A DNA stretch of 64,000 bases, taken from assembly GCA_945861665.1 (NCBI GenBank), contig CAMAVS010000009.1, forward strand, positions 1-64,000. The letters run 5' to 3'. Position numbers and translations under genes: made by a program. Positions 38,625 to 47,130 of the stretch are shown one piece after another; position 1 is the first letter of the stretch; each line of letters opens with the position of its first letter. The notes beneath the pieces were generated by a model that made no database searches, had not been told where the DNA came from, and worked only from the letters and a program-made list of their open reading frames with translations. Origin of the DNA: Chitinophaga pinensis. GTDB taxonomy: Bacteria; Bacteroidota; Bacteroidia; UBA4408.

Positions 38625-39884
38625 ATGTTTGCCCTTATTGATTGTAATAATTTTTACGCTTCCTGCGAAAGGGCTTTCAATCCAAAGCTTATGGGCAAGC
38701 CCATTGTGGTATTATCAAACAATGATGGTTGCGTAATTGCCCGAAGCAATGAAGCCAAAGCATTGGGAATACCTATGGGCGCAGTAGCATTTGAATACGA
38801 AAATTTATTTGTAGATAATGGAGTGTTTGTGTTCTCAGCCAACTTTGCTTTGTATGGAGATATGAGCCAACGAGTAATGAGCATACTTGCTGATTACAGC
38901 CCCGAAATGGAGATATACAGTATTGATGAAGCATTTTTAAAATTAGAAGGATTTGAGAATTTTGATTTGCAAAAGCATGGAGAAAAAATGCGTAAACAAA
39001 TTTTAAAATGGACTGGAATACCCACAAGCGTTGGCATTGCACCTACCAAAGCATTGGCTAAAGTTGCCAACCGAATAGCAAAAAAATATACAGACAAAAC
39101 AGGTGGAGTATATATTATTGATAGCGAAGAAAAAAGAATAAAAGCCCTCAAATGGCTTCCTGTTGAAGATGTGTGGGGGATAGGCAGACAACATAGCAAA
39201 CGATTAAAAGCCATAAATGTAAACACTGCTTACGATTTTACTTTGCTCAACGATGACTTGGTGCGTAAGCAAATGGCTGTGGTGGGGCTTCGCCTCAAGC
39301 ACGATTTGCAAGGCATACCAACTCTCGACTTGGATGAAATACCTATTAAAAAAAATATTGCTACCACTCGTTCGTTCGAGAAAAACTATACGGAGTTAAG
39401 CGATTTGCAGGAACGTGTTTCAACCTTTGCTGTTTCTTGTGCAGAAAAATTGCGGAAACAACAATCGAGTTGCAACTCGTTTATGCTTTTTGTGCATACT
39501 AACGGAAATCGAAAATATTTGCCACAATACAGTCGCAACATTGTGGTTAAACTTCCTTTTGCTACCAACTCAAGCATTGAGTTATCAAAGTTTGCTTTGC
39601 AGGCATTGAATAAAATATTTCGTAAAGGTTATCATTACAAAAAAGCTGGAATCATTGTCATGGATTTTATTCATGAAGATAAAGCGCAGCTCACACTTTT
39701 TGAAAACAGCCATGCAAAGCACAAGCAATTAATGAAAGTGCTTGATAAAATAAATAATGCTTTTGGTCAACAGAAAATAAAATTGGCTTCGCAAGATTTA
39801 AAACGAGTTTGGAAAATGAAACAGGAAAAACTTTCACCAAGATATACCACCAAGCTAAGTGATATAATTTCAATTAATGCGTAA
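38625..39884 (+). CDS. umuC: Y-family DNA polymerase V subunit UmuC
   Basis: A 419-residue translesion polymerase. Its catalytic site starts at [17 protein letters not shown]. The second acidic motif is YSIDEAFL, and the helix-hairpin-helix region is [18 protein letters not shown] and [11 protein letters not shown]. The little finger follows, then a C-terminal UmuC-type tail. It starts 3 bases after umuD and overlaps the SRAP gene by one base. Such umuDC pairs are common on mobile DNA. Confidence 0.96.
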   Translation: MFALIDCNNFYASCERAFNPKLMGKPIVVLSNNDGCVIARSNEAKALGIPMGAVAFEYENLFVDNGVFVFSANFALYGDMSQRVMSILADYSPEMEIYSIDEAFLKLEGFENFDLQKHGEKMRKQILKWTGIPTSVGIAPTKALAKVANRIAKKYTDKTGGVYIIDSEEKRIKALKWLPVEDVWGIGRQHSKRLKAINVNTAYDFTLLNDDLVRKQMAVVGLRLKHDLQGIPTLDLDEIPIKKNIATTRSFEKNYTELSDLQERVSTFAVSCAEKLRKQQSSCNSFMLFVHTNGNRKYLPQYSRNIVVKLPFATNSSIELSKFALQALNKIFRKGYHYKKAGIIVMDFIHEDKAQLTLFENSHAKHKQLMKVLDKINNAFGQQKIKLASQDLKRVWKMKQEKLSPRYTTKLSDIISINA

Positions 39885-40486
39885 TGTGTTTTCATTCCAA
39901 GCAAAGCAAATCGGCACAGGAACTTGAAAATAGATTTCAAGCAAAGTTTGATGCGAATGTAAATTACATCCCAACTATTTACAATGGTTTTACATTTCCA
40001 AAAACTCCAATCATAACAAATAAGGAAACAAATAAAATACAATTGTTCAATTGGGGGTTAATTCCTTCTTGGGCTAAAGACACTACCATTAGAGCCAATA
40101 CACTCAATGCAAGGAATGAAACCATAAATGAAAAACCAAGTTTTAGAAATTCAGTTAAAAACAGATGTATGATTTTAGCTGATGGATTTTATGAATGGCA
40201 ATGGCTAGATGATAAAGGAAAAAAGAAACAAAAATATTTAATTACAAAACCCAATCAAGAACCATTTTCCTTTGCAGGGCTTTGGAATGAATGGGTAGAT
40301 AAAGCAACAGGAGAAATAATTCCAACCTACACTATACTCACCACAGCAGCCAACGAAATGATGAGTGAGATACACAATACCAAAAAAAGAATGCCTGTAA
40401 TTTTAAAACAAGAAGAAGAACAGGATTGGCTGAATGGCAATATTAACAATACTTCTGAAGTGGAGTTGATTGCAGAAAGAACGTAA
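39884..40486 (+). CDS. SOS response-associated peptidase (SRAP/YedK)
   Basis: A 200-residue SRAP domain protein, slightly short for the family. The catalytic Cys2 (MCFHS) forms a thiazolidine link with abasic sites in single-stranded DNA and so shields them from breakage. Other family marks are LFNWGLIPSWAKD, NARNETINEKPSFR, the GFYEWQW strand with the active-site Glu, and the His in the IHNTKKRMPVIL segment. Its ATG overlaps the umuC stop, so it is coupled to the polymerase genes: one protects abasic sites, the other copies past lesions. Confidence 0.94.
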   Translation: MCFHSKQSKSAQELENRFQAKFDANVNYIPTIYNGFTFPKTPIITNKETNKIQLFNWGLIPSWAKDTTIRANTLNARNETINEKPSFRNSVKNRCMILADGFYEWQWLDDKGKKKQKYLITKPNQEPFSFAGLWNEWVDKATGEIIPTYTILTTAANEMMSEIHNTKKRMPVILKQEEEQDWLNGNINNTSEVELIAERT

Positions 40487-40546
40487 TTGATTTTCTTTGA
40501 AAATCAAAACTCCAAACGTGTGTCATAAATTGCTCTCGTCTGTCGT

Positions 40547-40795
40547 CTATATTTTCAACTTTGTCCGCAAGTCAAGATGTTCGTGTTTTGTGACAACTCT
40601 GTCCTTTCCGTTTTGAACATCTTTTTTAATCCAAGAATTCATCCATCTCTTGTGTCTTTTATAATGATCTTTTTCGTCTGTGAGAATTGGAGCACTTTCG
40701 CTTAATTTCAGATTTGTCTGTTCATAAAAAGTTTTGGGCGGAAAAATTCTAATTCTATCCAAACTATCCTTGAAATAATTTCTTTTTTTGTCCAC
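40547..40795 (-). CDS. Uncharacterised small ORF, possibly a gene fragment
   Basis: An 82-codon frame from a GTG at 40795. The product is hydrophilic and basic (ends KHEHLDLRTKLKI) with a mid-part FPPKTFYEQTNLKL and DEKDHYKRHKRWMNSW. Its composition looks protein-like and the frame stays open upstream for about 30 more codons without a better start. I do not recognise a family. It may be the 3' end of a lost gene, given the decayed surroundings. Confidence 0.3.
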   Translation of the reverse strand: MDKKRNYFKDSLDRIRIFPPKTFYEQTNLKLSESAPILTDEKDHYKRHKRWMNSWIKKDVQNGKDRVVTKHEHLDLRTKLKI

Positions 40796-40889
40796 TGTGT
40801 CTAACAGTTGCAGTTGATTTGTATTTGCTTGCTTGTTAAATAAGCAAACAACTCTACTATGTTTTCAAGAGAAGTCAGCCAACCATTAA

Positions 40890-41089
40890 TTTTATACTTG
40901 TCATAAAGTTTTTGCAACTGCAAGAGACCAAAAAGGTTGGTTTCATATTGACATGAAGGGGAATGAACTTTATAAAGAAAGGTTTGCTCAAATTGAACCA
41001 TTTTATAATGGAATTTCTTTAGTTCACGATCTGAATTGGAATGCCCACTTAGTTGACGAAAAAGGACAAATTTTCGAACTACAGAAATA
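40890..41089 (+). pseudogene. Remnant of a WG-repeat-like domain protein
   Basis: Open from 40890 (after TAA at 40887) to TAG at 41087-41089. The residues ARDQKGWFHIDMKGNELY, KERFAQIEPFYNG and VDEKGQIFEL follow the pattern of WG-like repeats in Bacteroidota (GWFHI...G..LY..RF...PFYNG...IDE.G). There is no signal peptide or start. It is likely the last repeat of a lost gene. An intact WG-repeat gene lies at 48494. Confidence 0.5.
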
Positions 41090-41546
41090 GAGTCCGGACC
41101 TTCCCAAACCAATCCGAACCTACCCCAATTTTTATGCGGGCCAATCAGTTCTAATTCAAACCTACTCGAACAGGTCCGGGAAAGTTCTGACAGGTCCGGA
41201 ATAATGAAGGGAAATGCGGGCCAAAATCATGTTAAATCAATGTTTATAAGCTAGGCATGGCATCCTATTCTGTTGTATGTTTGTGCACCAAATAACTATT
41301 TTAAGGCTTCATTATCGTCTACATTTATAGAACAAATAGCATTTCATGATACACATTGCCTGTATACTTTTGTATCTCCAAATGGCATTTAGACACCTAT
41401 TCATTGTCCATTTTTTGTGTCCTTTTTTGACCAGTGAATTGAAGTTGTCCCCATTCCAACATGCAATGGCAAACAATTGAGGATGCCAAAAGGAAAGATA
41501 AGTGGGAGTAGGTAGTTAACAATTTCAATAAATTAGCTAAACCAAT
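41090..41546. other. Gene-less stretch with scattered GC-rich repeats
   Basis: No convincing gene was found. AGGTCCGG occurs at 41172-41179 and 41192-41199 and inverted at 41094-41101. ATGCGGGCCAA occurs at 41134-41144 and 41214-41224, 80 bases apart. These stand out in AT-rich DNA and may be protein-binding sites or debris. Confidence 0.4.
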
Positions 41547-41580
41547 GGTTACCTTTTTATTCTTCGGATATAAATAGGTG
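41547..41580 (+). promoter_or_regulatory. Putative self-controlled promoter of the ECF-like sigma gene
   Basis: GGTTACC (41547-41553), 15 bases, then TATAAATAGGTG (41569-41580). This is a looser member of the shared GGTTACC / TATTAATAGT motif found before other genes to 55.5 kb. It lies 121 bases before the sigma gene start, suggesting autoregulation. Confidence 0.55.
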
Positions 41581-41700
41581 AACAAGGTTTAATTTTGAGT
41601 ATTTGGTCAGGATTGTTGTTTCTCCTACCCTACCCAAAAGAGCAGATGCAATAAATTATTGTTTAAATGGTTATCTAGGAATAGTTAGTATATTTAATCT

Positions 41701-42255
41701 ATGACAGATAAAGAAATATTAGAATTAATAAAGGAAAGCAGTAGCAACCTTGATCTACTTTATGGAGAGCATAAAGAGTATTGTATAAACTTTATGAATA
41801 AAATGAATTACAATCCTGGCTTGAACGAAGATATTTTTCACGATACATTGATATTGCTGTATGAGAAGTTATGCAAAGGAACTTTTGAGTTGACAAATAA
41901 AAGCACCATACAAACTTACCTGAATGCAGTATGTAGGAACCAAGTTTTAGTAAGGCTAAAAAAGGAAAATAAACACGCTGACTACTCCGAACAATTTGAT
42001 GAACGAATGGACGACTGGTTTGAAAATGAAGATCGTTACTCAGAAAAAAGCAAAGCTGTTGCTTTGGCATTAGACAAATTAAAGGAGTTTGGTGGTAAAT
42101 GTTACGAAATATTGACTCGCTATTTCTATCAAAACAAATCAATGGAGCAAATTGCTTATGAATTTGATTACACAAATCAAGACAATGCAAAAAACCAGAA
42201 ATCGCGCTGTCAGAAAAGATTGAAAGAGCTTTCATTTGAATTTTATAAAAAATAA
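41701..42255 (+). CDS. ECF-like RNA polymerase sigma factor
   Basis: A 184-residue sigma-70 family protein of ECF layout. The N-terminal sigma2 region (about 20-95) includes LNEDIFHDTLILLYEKL and TIQTYLNAVCRNQVLVRLKKE, which bind the core enzyme and the -10 element. An acidic linker (SEQFDERMDDWFENEDRYSE) follows, then a sigma4 helix-turn-helix (about 125-175, CYEILTRYFYQNKSMEQIAYEF). The end overlaps or abuts a single-TM protein gene, the usual position of an anti-sigma factor. Copies of one promoter-like motif before it and before the downstream units suggest a local regulon. Confidence 0.82.
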   Translation: MTDKEILELIKESSSNLDLLYGEHKEYCINFMNKMNYNPGLNEDIFHDTLILLYEKLCKGTFELTNKSTIQTYLNAVCRNQVLVRLKKENKHADYSEQFDERMDDWFENEDRYSEKSKAVALALDKLKEFGGKCYEILTRYFYQNKSMEQIAYEFDYTNQDNAKNQKSRCQKRLKELSFEFYKK

Positions 42256-42256
42256 G

Positions 42257-43567
42257 GTGAGAACGAAAGAAAACGATATTATTGGTTTGGTCATTCTGGA
42301 TATTCTTACAGAAAGGGAACACAGGGCATTAAAATTAATGCTTGAAACGGAAGAAAATTATCAGCTCTTCTTATTAAAATTATTAAATATCCTTATAGGT
42401 AAGGATAGTACAATACTCCTAAGTGGCTTTCTTGACCTGCATAATATGTCCGGGAAGGAAATTAATCTTAATAACCATACCAATGATATAATTGAAGACA
42501 TTGCAGAACTTGCCTTCAAAGGATATTCTTCGGAAATTACACTATGGTTAAATGAAAATCAAAACAAAGTTTATCTGGAACACCTTAGCTTTTTAGAGGA
42601 TGTGAGAAGTGAAATTGAAAAAAAGGAACGAATAACTATCAAGAATCGTTTGAAGCTTTTGTCAGAAATGAAGGACTTCGACCTCACTGAAGATGAAATA
42701 AGAGAAGGTATCATACTTTATGAAAGAAACAGACTAAGAAAACATTTTGCTCAGCTTTCGGCACAAGAAAAATCAGTAACGAAGGTAAATACTAGCAATT
42801 CTCCTAATCGTTTAAAATATGCCTCCATTTTACTATTAATTGGTGTGAGCAGCATTATCCTAGCTTATTCAATTCCTCAAGTTCGCAATTTCATTAAAAA
42901 GGAATTTAAGGAATTGTTCCAAAAAGAAGAGCCCCCTGCTAAAAAAGAAAGCGATACTGTGATTGCCCATAAGGAAGTTGCATCCGATACTTTGGTTAAT
43001 AATATTGACACTACTATAAACAATGCAACCAACGCGCAAACTGAGGATGCCCCAGTTATTGAAGAGAAAAAGGAAAAGAAAGCAGTTGTTGCTCCAACAA
43101 AAACAGCTATATTATTAGAAGGGTTTGTAAGTAATAATGATGCAAACAGTTCAGACTATTGGAATTATTTTAGAAAACATAAATTAGATAATATTGAAGG
43201 TTTATGGAAGTGGACTTGTACTAAGAGAACACATATAAATTTAGTACTTGCCGATACTTTACCGCTTTTTTGTGCAATTAGAGAAATTGAAGATAAAAAA
43301 TATGAAATAGCCTTTTTTCAAGAAAATGGTAATAGGGTTCATCCATCTTATGTTTCAATAATTACTAAGAAAATAAATAATAATAAGTATGAATTAACAC
43401 AATATAAAAACGAAAAACACCCCATAATAAAAAATATTTATTTGTCGGATGAGGGGGAATTGAAATTCAATGCCTACTTTATTTTAAGTGATTTCCAAAA
43501 TTTTGCCGGTAAAGTAAAAAAAGGAGAATGGAGTGAATACACTGTTATTGGAAAGAAAAATAAGTAA
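42257..43567 (+). CDS. Single-TM protein, probable anti-sigma factor
   Basis: About 436 residues. The first 190 are cytoplasm-like, helical and charged. One membrane helix (YASILLLIGVSSIILAYSI) follows, then a linker rich in K, E, T and N with ATN and EEKKEKKA stretches, then a globular C-terminal domain (about 300-436) with paired aromatic residues (LWKWTCTKRTHIN). No zinc-binding anti-sigma motif is seen. The start is uncertain: I chose the GTG directly after the sigma stop; a TTG at 42236 inside the sigma gene is also possible. Gene order and topology suggest that it holds the sigma factor and senses an envelope signal. Confidence 0.65.
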   Translation: MRTKENDIIGLVILDILTEREHRALKLMLETEENYQLFLLKLLNILIGKDSTILLSGFLDLHNMSGKEINLNNHTNDIIEDIAELAFKGYSSEITLWLNENQNKVYLEHLSFLEDVRSEIEKKERITIKNRLKLLSEMKDFDLTEDEIREGIILYERNRLRKHFAQLSAQEKSVTKVNTSNSPNRLKYASILLLIGVSSIILAYSIPQVRNFIKKEFKELFQKEEPPAKKESDTVIAHKEVASDTLVNNIDTTINNATNAQTEDAPVIEEKKEKKAVVAPTKTAILLEGFVSNNDANSSDYWNYFRKHKLDNIEGLWKWTCTKRTHINLVLADTLPLFCAIREIEDKKYEIAFFQENGNRVHPSYVSIITKKINNNKYELTQYKNEKHPIIKNIYLSDEGELKFNAYFILSDFQNFAGKVKKGEWSEYTVIGKKNK

Positions 43568-43570
43568 AAG

Positions 43571-43981
43571 ATGGACATAGCAGTAGATTTTGATGGAACA
43601 GTGGTAATGCACGAATACCCAGAACTGGGAGAAAATGTTGTTGGTGCCGTTGAGGTATTGAAAAAATTGGTAGCCAATAATCATAACCTGATACTCTGGA
43701 CCATGCGAAATGAGAAAGAATTACAAGACGCTGTTGACTGGTATGCGAAACACGAAATACCGCTCTATGGAATAAATTGCAATCCCTCACAAGCGGAATG
43801 GACCAAGAGCCCTAAGGCTTATGCAAAAATTTACATTGATGATGCAGCATTAGGTTGCCCATTACTTACAAATGTTGTACAAGAAGGCGAAGAGTTAAAG
43901 CAAATTGGACGACCTTTCGTTGATTGGAAAAAGGTTGAAGAAATGTTAATAGCAAAGGGTCTAATTGCAAATCAAGATTAA
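43571..43981 (+). CDS. Small HAD-superfamily hydrolase (BT_0820-like)
   Basis: A 136-residue HAD-like protein. It starts with MDIAVDFDGTVV, carrying the nucleophile Asp of motif I (DFDGT). It continues with ILWTMRNEKEL (a motif II-like strand) and YIDDAALG (acidic motif IV), but has no cap domain. Related proteins are often annotated as hypothetical HAD or BT_0820 family; the substrate is unknown. It begins 3 bases after the probable anti-sigma gene and may be cotranscribed with it. Confidence 0.85.
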   Translation: MDIAVDFDGTVVMHEYPELGENVVGAVEVLKKLVANNHNLILWTMRNEKELQDAVDWYAKHEIPLYGINCNPSQAEWTKSPKAYAKIYIDDAALGCPLLTNVVQEGEELKQIGRPFVDWKKVEEMLIAKGLIANQD

Positions 43982-44104
43982 GATTAAAGGTTAAATTAAT
44001 ATTATTACACCTGCTTTTTCAATAATAAATCCGAGTAAATTCGCTAGTTTCCCTTATCATTTCTAAATAAGGCGATTTAAAATTCCATTTTTTTCATAAA
44101 CAAC

Positions 44105-44139
44105 GGTTACCTTTTTATAGTTGAAGCTATTAATTAGTA
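44105..44139 (+). promoter_or_regulatory. Shared sigma-motif promoter
   Basis: GGTTACC (44105-44111), 16 bases, TATTAATTAGTA (44128-44139), about 30 bases before the ATG at 44169. Confidence 0.7.
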
Positions 44140-44168
44140 AATAAACAAACTAATTAATACTCTTGGCT

Positions 44169-45704
44169 ATGAAAAAGGTAAAAATCAAATCAGACGATTC
44201 CGAGCTTAACGCTAAGGAAGTTAAAACTGGGGAAAGCTTTATTGAAATATCAAACAAATCAGGCAAAGCGAAAACCCCATTTATTAGACCATTACAGATT
44301 ATAGGCTTAGTGTCAATAATTGGTATCGGAGTAGCATACCAAACTTTATTTAACGATAGCAAAAACAATCCCATTGTAAAACCATTGCTTGCAAGCAATG
44401 CCAACAAGGCTAGAGTTTTTGTTGTAAACAATGAACAAGATACTACCCTTGTTAATTCAAATGGATCAAAAATAAATATCCCAAAAGAAACTTTTGTTGA
44501 TAAAGAAGGTAAACCCATCAATGGCGCAGTTGAGATAGCCTACAGAGAGTTTCACAATGTAGGAGAAATTATTTTGTCAGGTATTCCTATGACTTACGAT
44601 TCTGCAAATACACAATTTAATTTTGAATCGGCAGGAATGTTTGAAATAACAGGGACTAAAAATGGAGAGGCTGTTTTTATCAAAGAAGGGAAAACTCTTG
44701 AAGTTACAATGATTTCTGACAACCCAGATAGTGTAAAGTTTAACCAATATTACCTAGATACAATTGCAGGTAACTGGAAATACATTGGTGAAGATGTGCC
44801 TACAATATCCAAATTAGTTTCAATAAAAACAATTTCAAAAAAAGACACAGCTGAAATAAAATCAGAAATGGCAAAACCGCATTTGTTTAATGATGATCGA
44901 TTTCATTTCCAGATTAGCGTTGATAAAAGCTATTTTCCTGAATTGGCACTTTATGAAGATGCCCTATTTGAAGTATTGCCTGAAACTAAAAATTTTAATC
45001 CAAGGTGGGCTAATGTGGATTGGGAAGATGCAAAATTAGAAAGGATTACAGGGTCAGAAAAATACAAAATAACTTTTATGAATGGCGACACTTCGGTAAC
45101 AATTTTAAGCCAGGTTGTTGTAGGCCGCGACAATTCAACAGCAGCTTTAAAAGCTTATGAAAAACTGTATGCCATTTATACATTTAAACAGCAAGAAAGA
45201 GCGAAACAGAAATTGGAAAAAGAGGCAAAAGTGGCAGCTGAAATAAAAAGCAACCAAAAATACATTGAAACTATTAGAATGGAAGCACAAAATAAAGCCC
45301 AAAAGTCAATTAGTACTGCTCAAATGGAAGTAATTGTATCTCGAACTTTTGCTATCGTTCAGTTCGGGATATGGAATTCAGATTGTCCTGCTAATATGCC
45401 AAAAGGTCAATTATTGGTTGCAGAATTTAAAAACAAAAATGGTGAAGCCATTGCAGTATCAAAGGTATACCTGGTTGAGAAAAACAAAAATGCATTGTAT
45501 GATTTATATGAAGGTAAAAAGATTTCATTCAATCCGGCATCATCAAATACCTTGATTGTAATTTCAAATAATGCAGAAATTGGAGTGTTTTCTACCGAAG
45601 ATTTTACATCAATTGACATAGGAGAAAAAAAACACGTCTTCAAGTTGGAAATGAATAAAAAACTAGTAAGTCCGAGTGAAATAATGCAAATGATAAATTC
45701 TTAG
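44169..45704 (+). CDS. Envelope protein with a conserved beta domain, paralogue of the gene at 47131
   Basis: A 511-residue protein: a short cytoplasmic head, one membrane helix at about residues 41-58 (PLQIIGLVSIIGIGVAYQT), then a large outer part. Residues about 95-200 share with the 47131 protein the pattern I.IP...FVD..GK...G.V...YREFH, GIPM.YDS and FESAGMFEI. A long region with a charged coiled-coil-like part (KQQERAKQKLEKEAKVAAE) and a final IVISNNAEIGVFSTEDF domain follow. The shared part looks like a ZU5-like beta domain, but I am not certain. I start at the ATG 44169, not an upstream TTG. Confidence 0.75.
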   Translation: MKKVKIKSDDSELNAKEVKTGESFIEISNKSGKAKTPFIRPLQIIGLVSIIGIGVAYQTLFNDSKNNPIVKPLLASNANKARVFVVNNEQDTTLVNSNGSKINIPKETFVDKEGKPINGAVEIAYREFHNVGEIILSGIPMTYDSANTQFNFESAGMFEITGTKNGEAVFIKEGKTLEVTMISDNPDSVKFNQYYLDTIAGNWKYIGEDVPTISKLVSIKTISKKDTAEIKSEMAKPHLFNDDRFHFQISVDKSYFPELALYEDALFEVLPETKNFNPRWANVDWEDAKLERITGSEKYKITFMNGDTSVTILSQVVVGRDNSTAALKAYEKLYAIYTFKQQERAKQKLEKEAKVAAEIKSNQKYIETIRMEAQNKAQKSISTAQMEVIVSRTFAIVQFGIWNSDCPANMPKGQLLVAEFKNKNGEAIAVSKVYLVEKNKNALYDLYEGKKISFNPASSNTLIVISNNAEIGVFSTEDFTSIDIGEKKHVFKLEMNKKLVSPSEIMQMINS

Positions 45705-45706
45705 TT

Positions 45707-46456
45707 ATGAAAACCTATCACTTATATAGTATTTTGTTGGTGCTAACCATCATAATAAACAGCAAATGCGTATTTGCTCAAAAAGACACTGCAAAAGTAT
45801 TGAAGTTTAATGTGAAAGGAACTAAAAGTAAGTTTACCATTTTACCACGCGATAATTATTTTTTTGCCGATTGCAAGAATAAAATAAAGGTTGTTCCTAT
45901 TGGTAAAATTAAAAAATATGAAGTTGTATGTAACAATGGTAAACTTACCAAAAGTAACGATAGCATTTATTTCATTGATGAATTGATTGGAGAAAGGGCG
46001 CTACTAAGCATTTTCGAAATATTACCCAATGGCATAAAGAAACCGGCAATGAACAAGGAATATATTGTAGTAAAATACCCTACGGTTGTATTTAACGGTT
46101 CGCAATGCGATTCAGCAATAAGTAAACTTATGTTATGTGGAGGAAGAATGTATGTAAAATATAAAGGTTATAGAGTTAAGGCAGACATTATTTCCTTCAA
46201 AATGGAAATGTACAATGGTGGAAAGTATGTTGATGGGCAAACCATAAATATAGATGATTTCATAACTACTGACAGTTCTTTTACTGAAAAACTAAACCCG
46301 AAAATGCGAGAATATGCAAGAAATGTGAAGGGAGGAGAGTTGATTTATTTTAAGGATATCAAATACAAAAATTCAGAGGGAGAAATAGTCACGGAACCAA
46401 TATTGAGACTTTATTTGTTTGAACAAAATTTAGATCCCCGATACTTTGATTTTTAG
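45707..46456 (+). CDS. Secreted protein with GldM C-terminal-like domains
   Basis: A 249-residue protein with a signal peptide ending near VFAQ. The mature part looks like the C-terminal Ig-like domains of the gliding/T9SS protein GldM: IKVVPIGK...VVCNNGKL, then KYKGYRVKADIISFKMEM and LIYFKDIKYKNSEGEIV close to the end. It lacks the GldM membrane and coiled parts, so it is a stand-alone relative, not GldM itself. It begins 2 bases after the preceding gene and is probably on its transcript. Confidence 0.6.
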   Translation: MKTYHLYSILLVLTIIINSKCVFAQKDTAKVLKFNVKGTKSKFTILPRDNYFFADCKNKIKVVPIGKIKKYEVVCNNGKLTKSNDSIYFIDELIGERALLSIFEILPNGIKKPAMNKEYIVVKYPTVVFNGSQCDSAISKLMLCGGRMYVKYKGYRVKADIISFKMEMYNGGKYVDGQTINIDDFITTDSSFTEKLNPKMREYARNVKGGELIYFKDIKYKNSEGEIVTEPILRLYLFEQNLDPRYFDF

Positions 46457-46623
46457 GTTTAGGTGATTATTAAACTGAACAATTAATTTATCCTGTTAGT
46501 ACAATGTAAGGCCATACTATTAGTAAAAATGGGCTGCATACCAATAGTATTATTGAACTAATTCAATTTAAGGAACCTAAATTATTTGCTGGAAATAAAA
46601 ATCGAAAATTCTGCAAAAATGAT

Positions 46624-46657
46624 GGTTACCTATTATAGGACTGGTTATTAATTAGTA
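46624..46657 (+). promoter_or_regulatory. Shared sigma-motif promoter
   Basis: GGTTACC (46624-46630), 15 bases, TATTAATTAGTA (46646-46657), with the A-rich leader ending AAAAGCTATG. Confidence 0.7.
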
Positions 46658-46685
46658 AATAAACACACAATTAAAACTAAAAGCT

Positions 46686-47045
46686 ATGAAAAAACTAATT
46701 GTATTCGCAGTGTTGCTTACCAATGTAGGCTTTGCGCAGATTGTAAATGAAGGACCGGGACATTTTGTTGATACGGCTAATTACAAATGGGAATTTGATA
46801 AAGATTTTAACCCACTAGCATTTTCAAAAGGTGAAAACCAATTTAAATTGAACCTTTCTGAATTAGCTTATTTTAATATTCCGATGAAGATGGATGAAAA
46901 GGTGTTCAATCATTACACTGCCTTGTTTAAAGAAAAATACCAGGACTTAGGAAATGGCGAAAGTTATTTCGATGCCAAAGATGGCTTGCATATAAACCTA
47001 ATAAAACACAATGAGTGTATGTGGGTGCAAGTAATGGATAGATAG
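46686..47045 (+). CDS. Small secreted protein of unknown function
   Basis: A 119-residue protein with a clear signal peptide (MKKLIVFAVLLTNVGFAQ). The mature part is acidic and mixed alpha/beta, ending CMWVQVMDR. I do not recognise a family. It stands alone between two copies of the shared promoter motif, so it is a one-gene unit of the proposed regulon. Confidence 0.7.
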   Translation: MKKLIVFAVLLTNVGFAQIVNEGPGHFVDTANYKWEFDKDFNPLAFSKGENQFKLNLSELAYFNIPMKMDEKVFNHYTALFKEKYQDLGNGESYFDAKDGLHINLIKHNECMWVQVMDR

Positions 47046-47069
47046 TTTGCCATTATTTTTATTCTGTAT

Positions 47070-47100
47070 GGTTACCTTTTTAAGCCTCGGCTATTAATAG
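47070..47100 (+). promoter_or_regulatory. Shared sigma-motif promoter
   Basis: GGTTACC (47070-47076), 15 bases, TATTAATAG (47092-47100), 30 bases before the ATG at 47131. Confidence 0.7.
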
Positions 47101-47130
47101 TAGAAATCAAAAAATCTAAAACACAAAAAA

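Noticed and set aside
40801-41112. 103-codon minus-strand frame
   Set aside because: It lies opposite the WG-domain remnant, whose residues match a known pattern; the minus frame has no recognisable content.
41397-41585. 62-codon minus-strand frame in the gene-less stretch
   Set aside because: No family, poor start context, and it runs across the sigma promoter motif.
45707-46456. Full GldM of the gliding/T9SS motor
   Set aside because: Only the C-terminal-like domains are present, no membrane anchor or coiled region, and no gldK/L/N neighbours.
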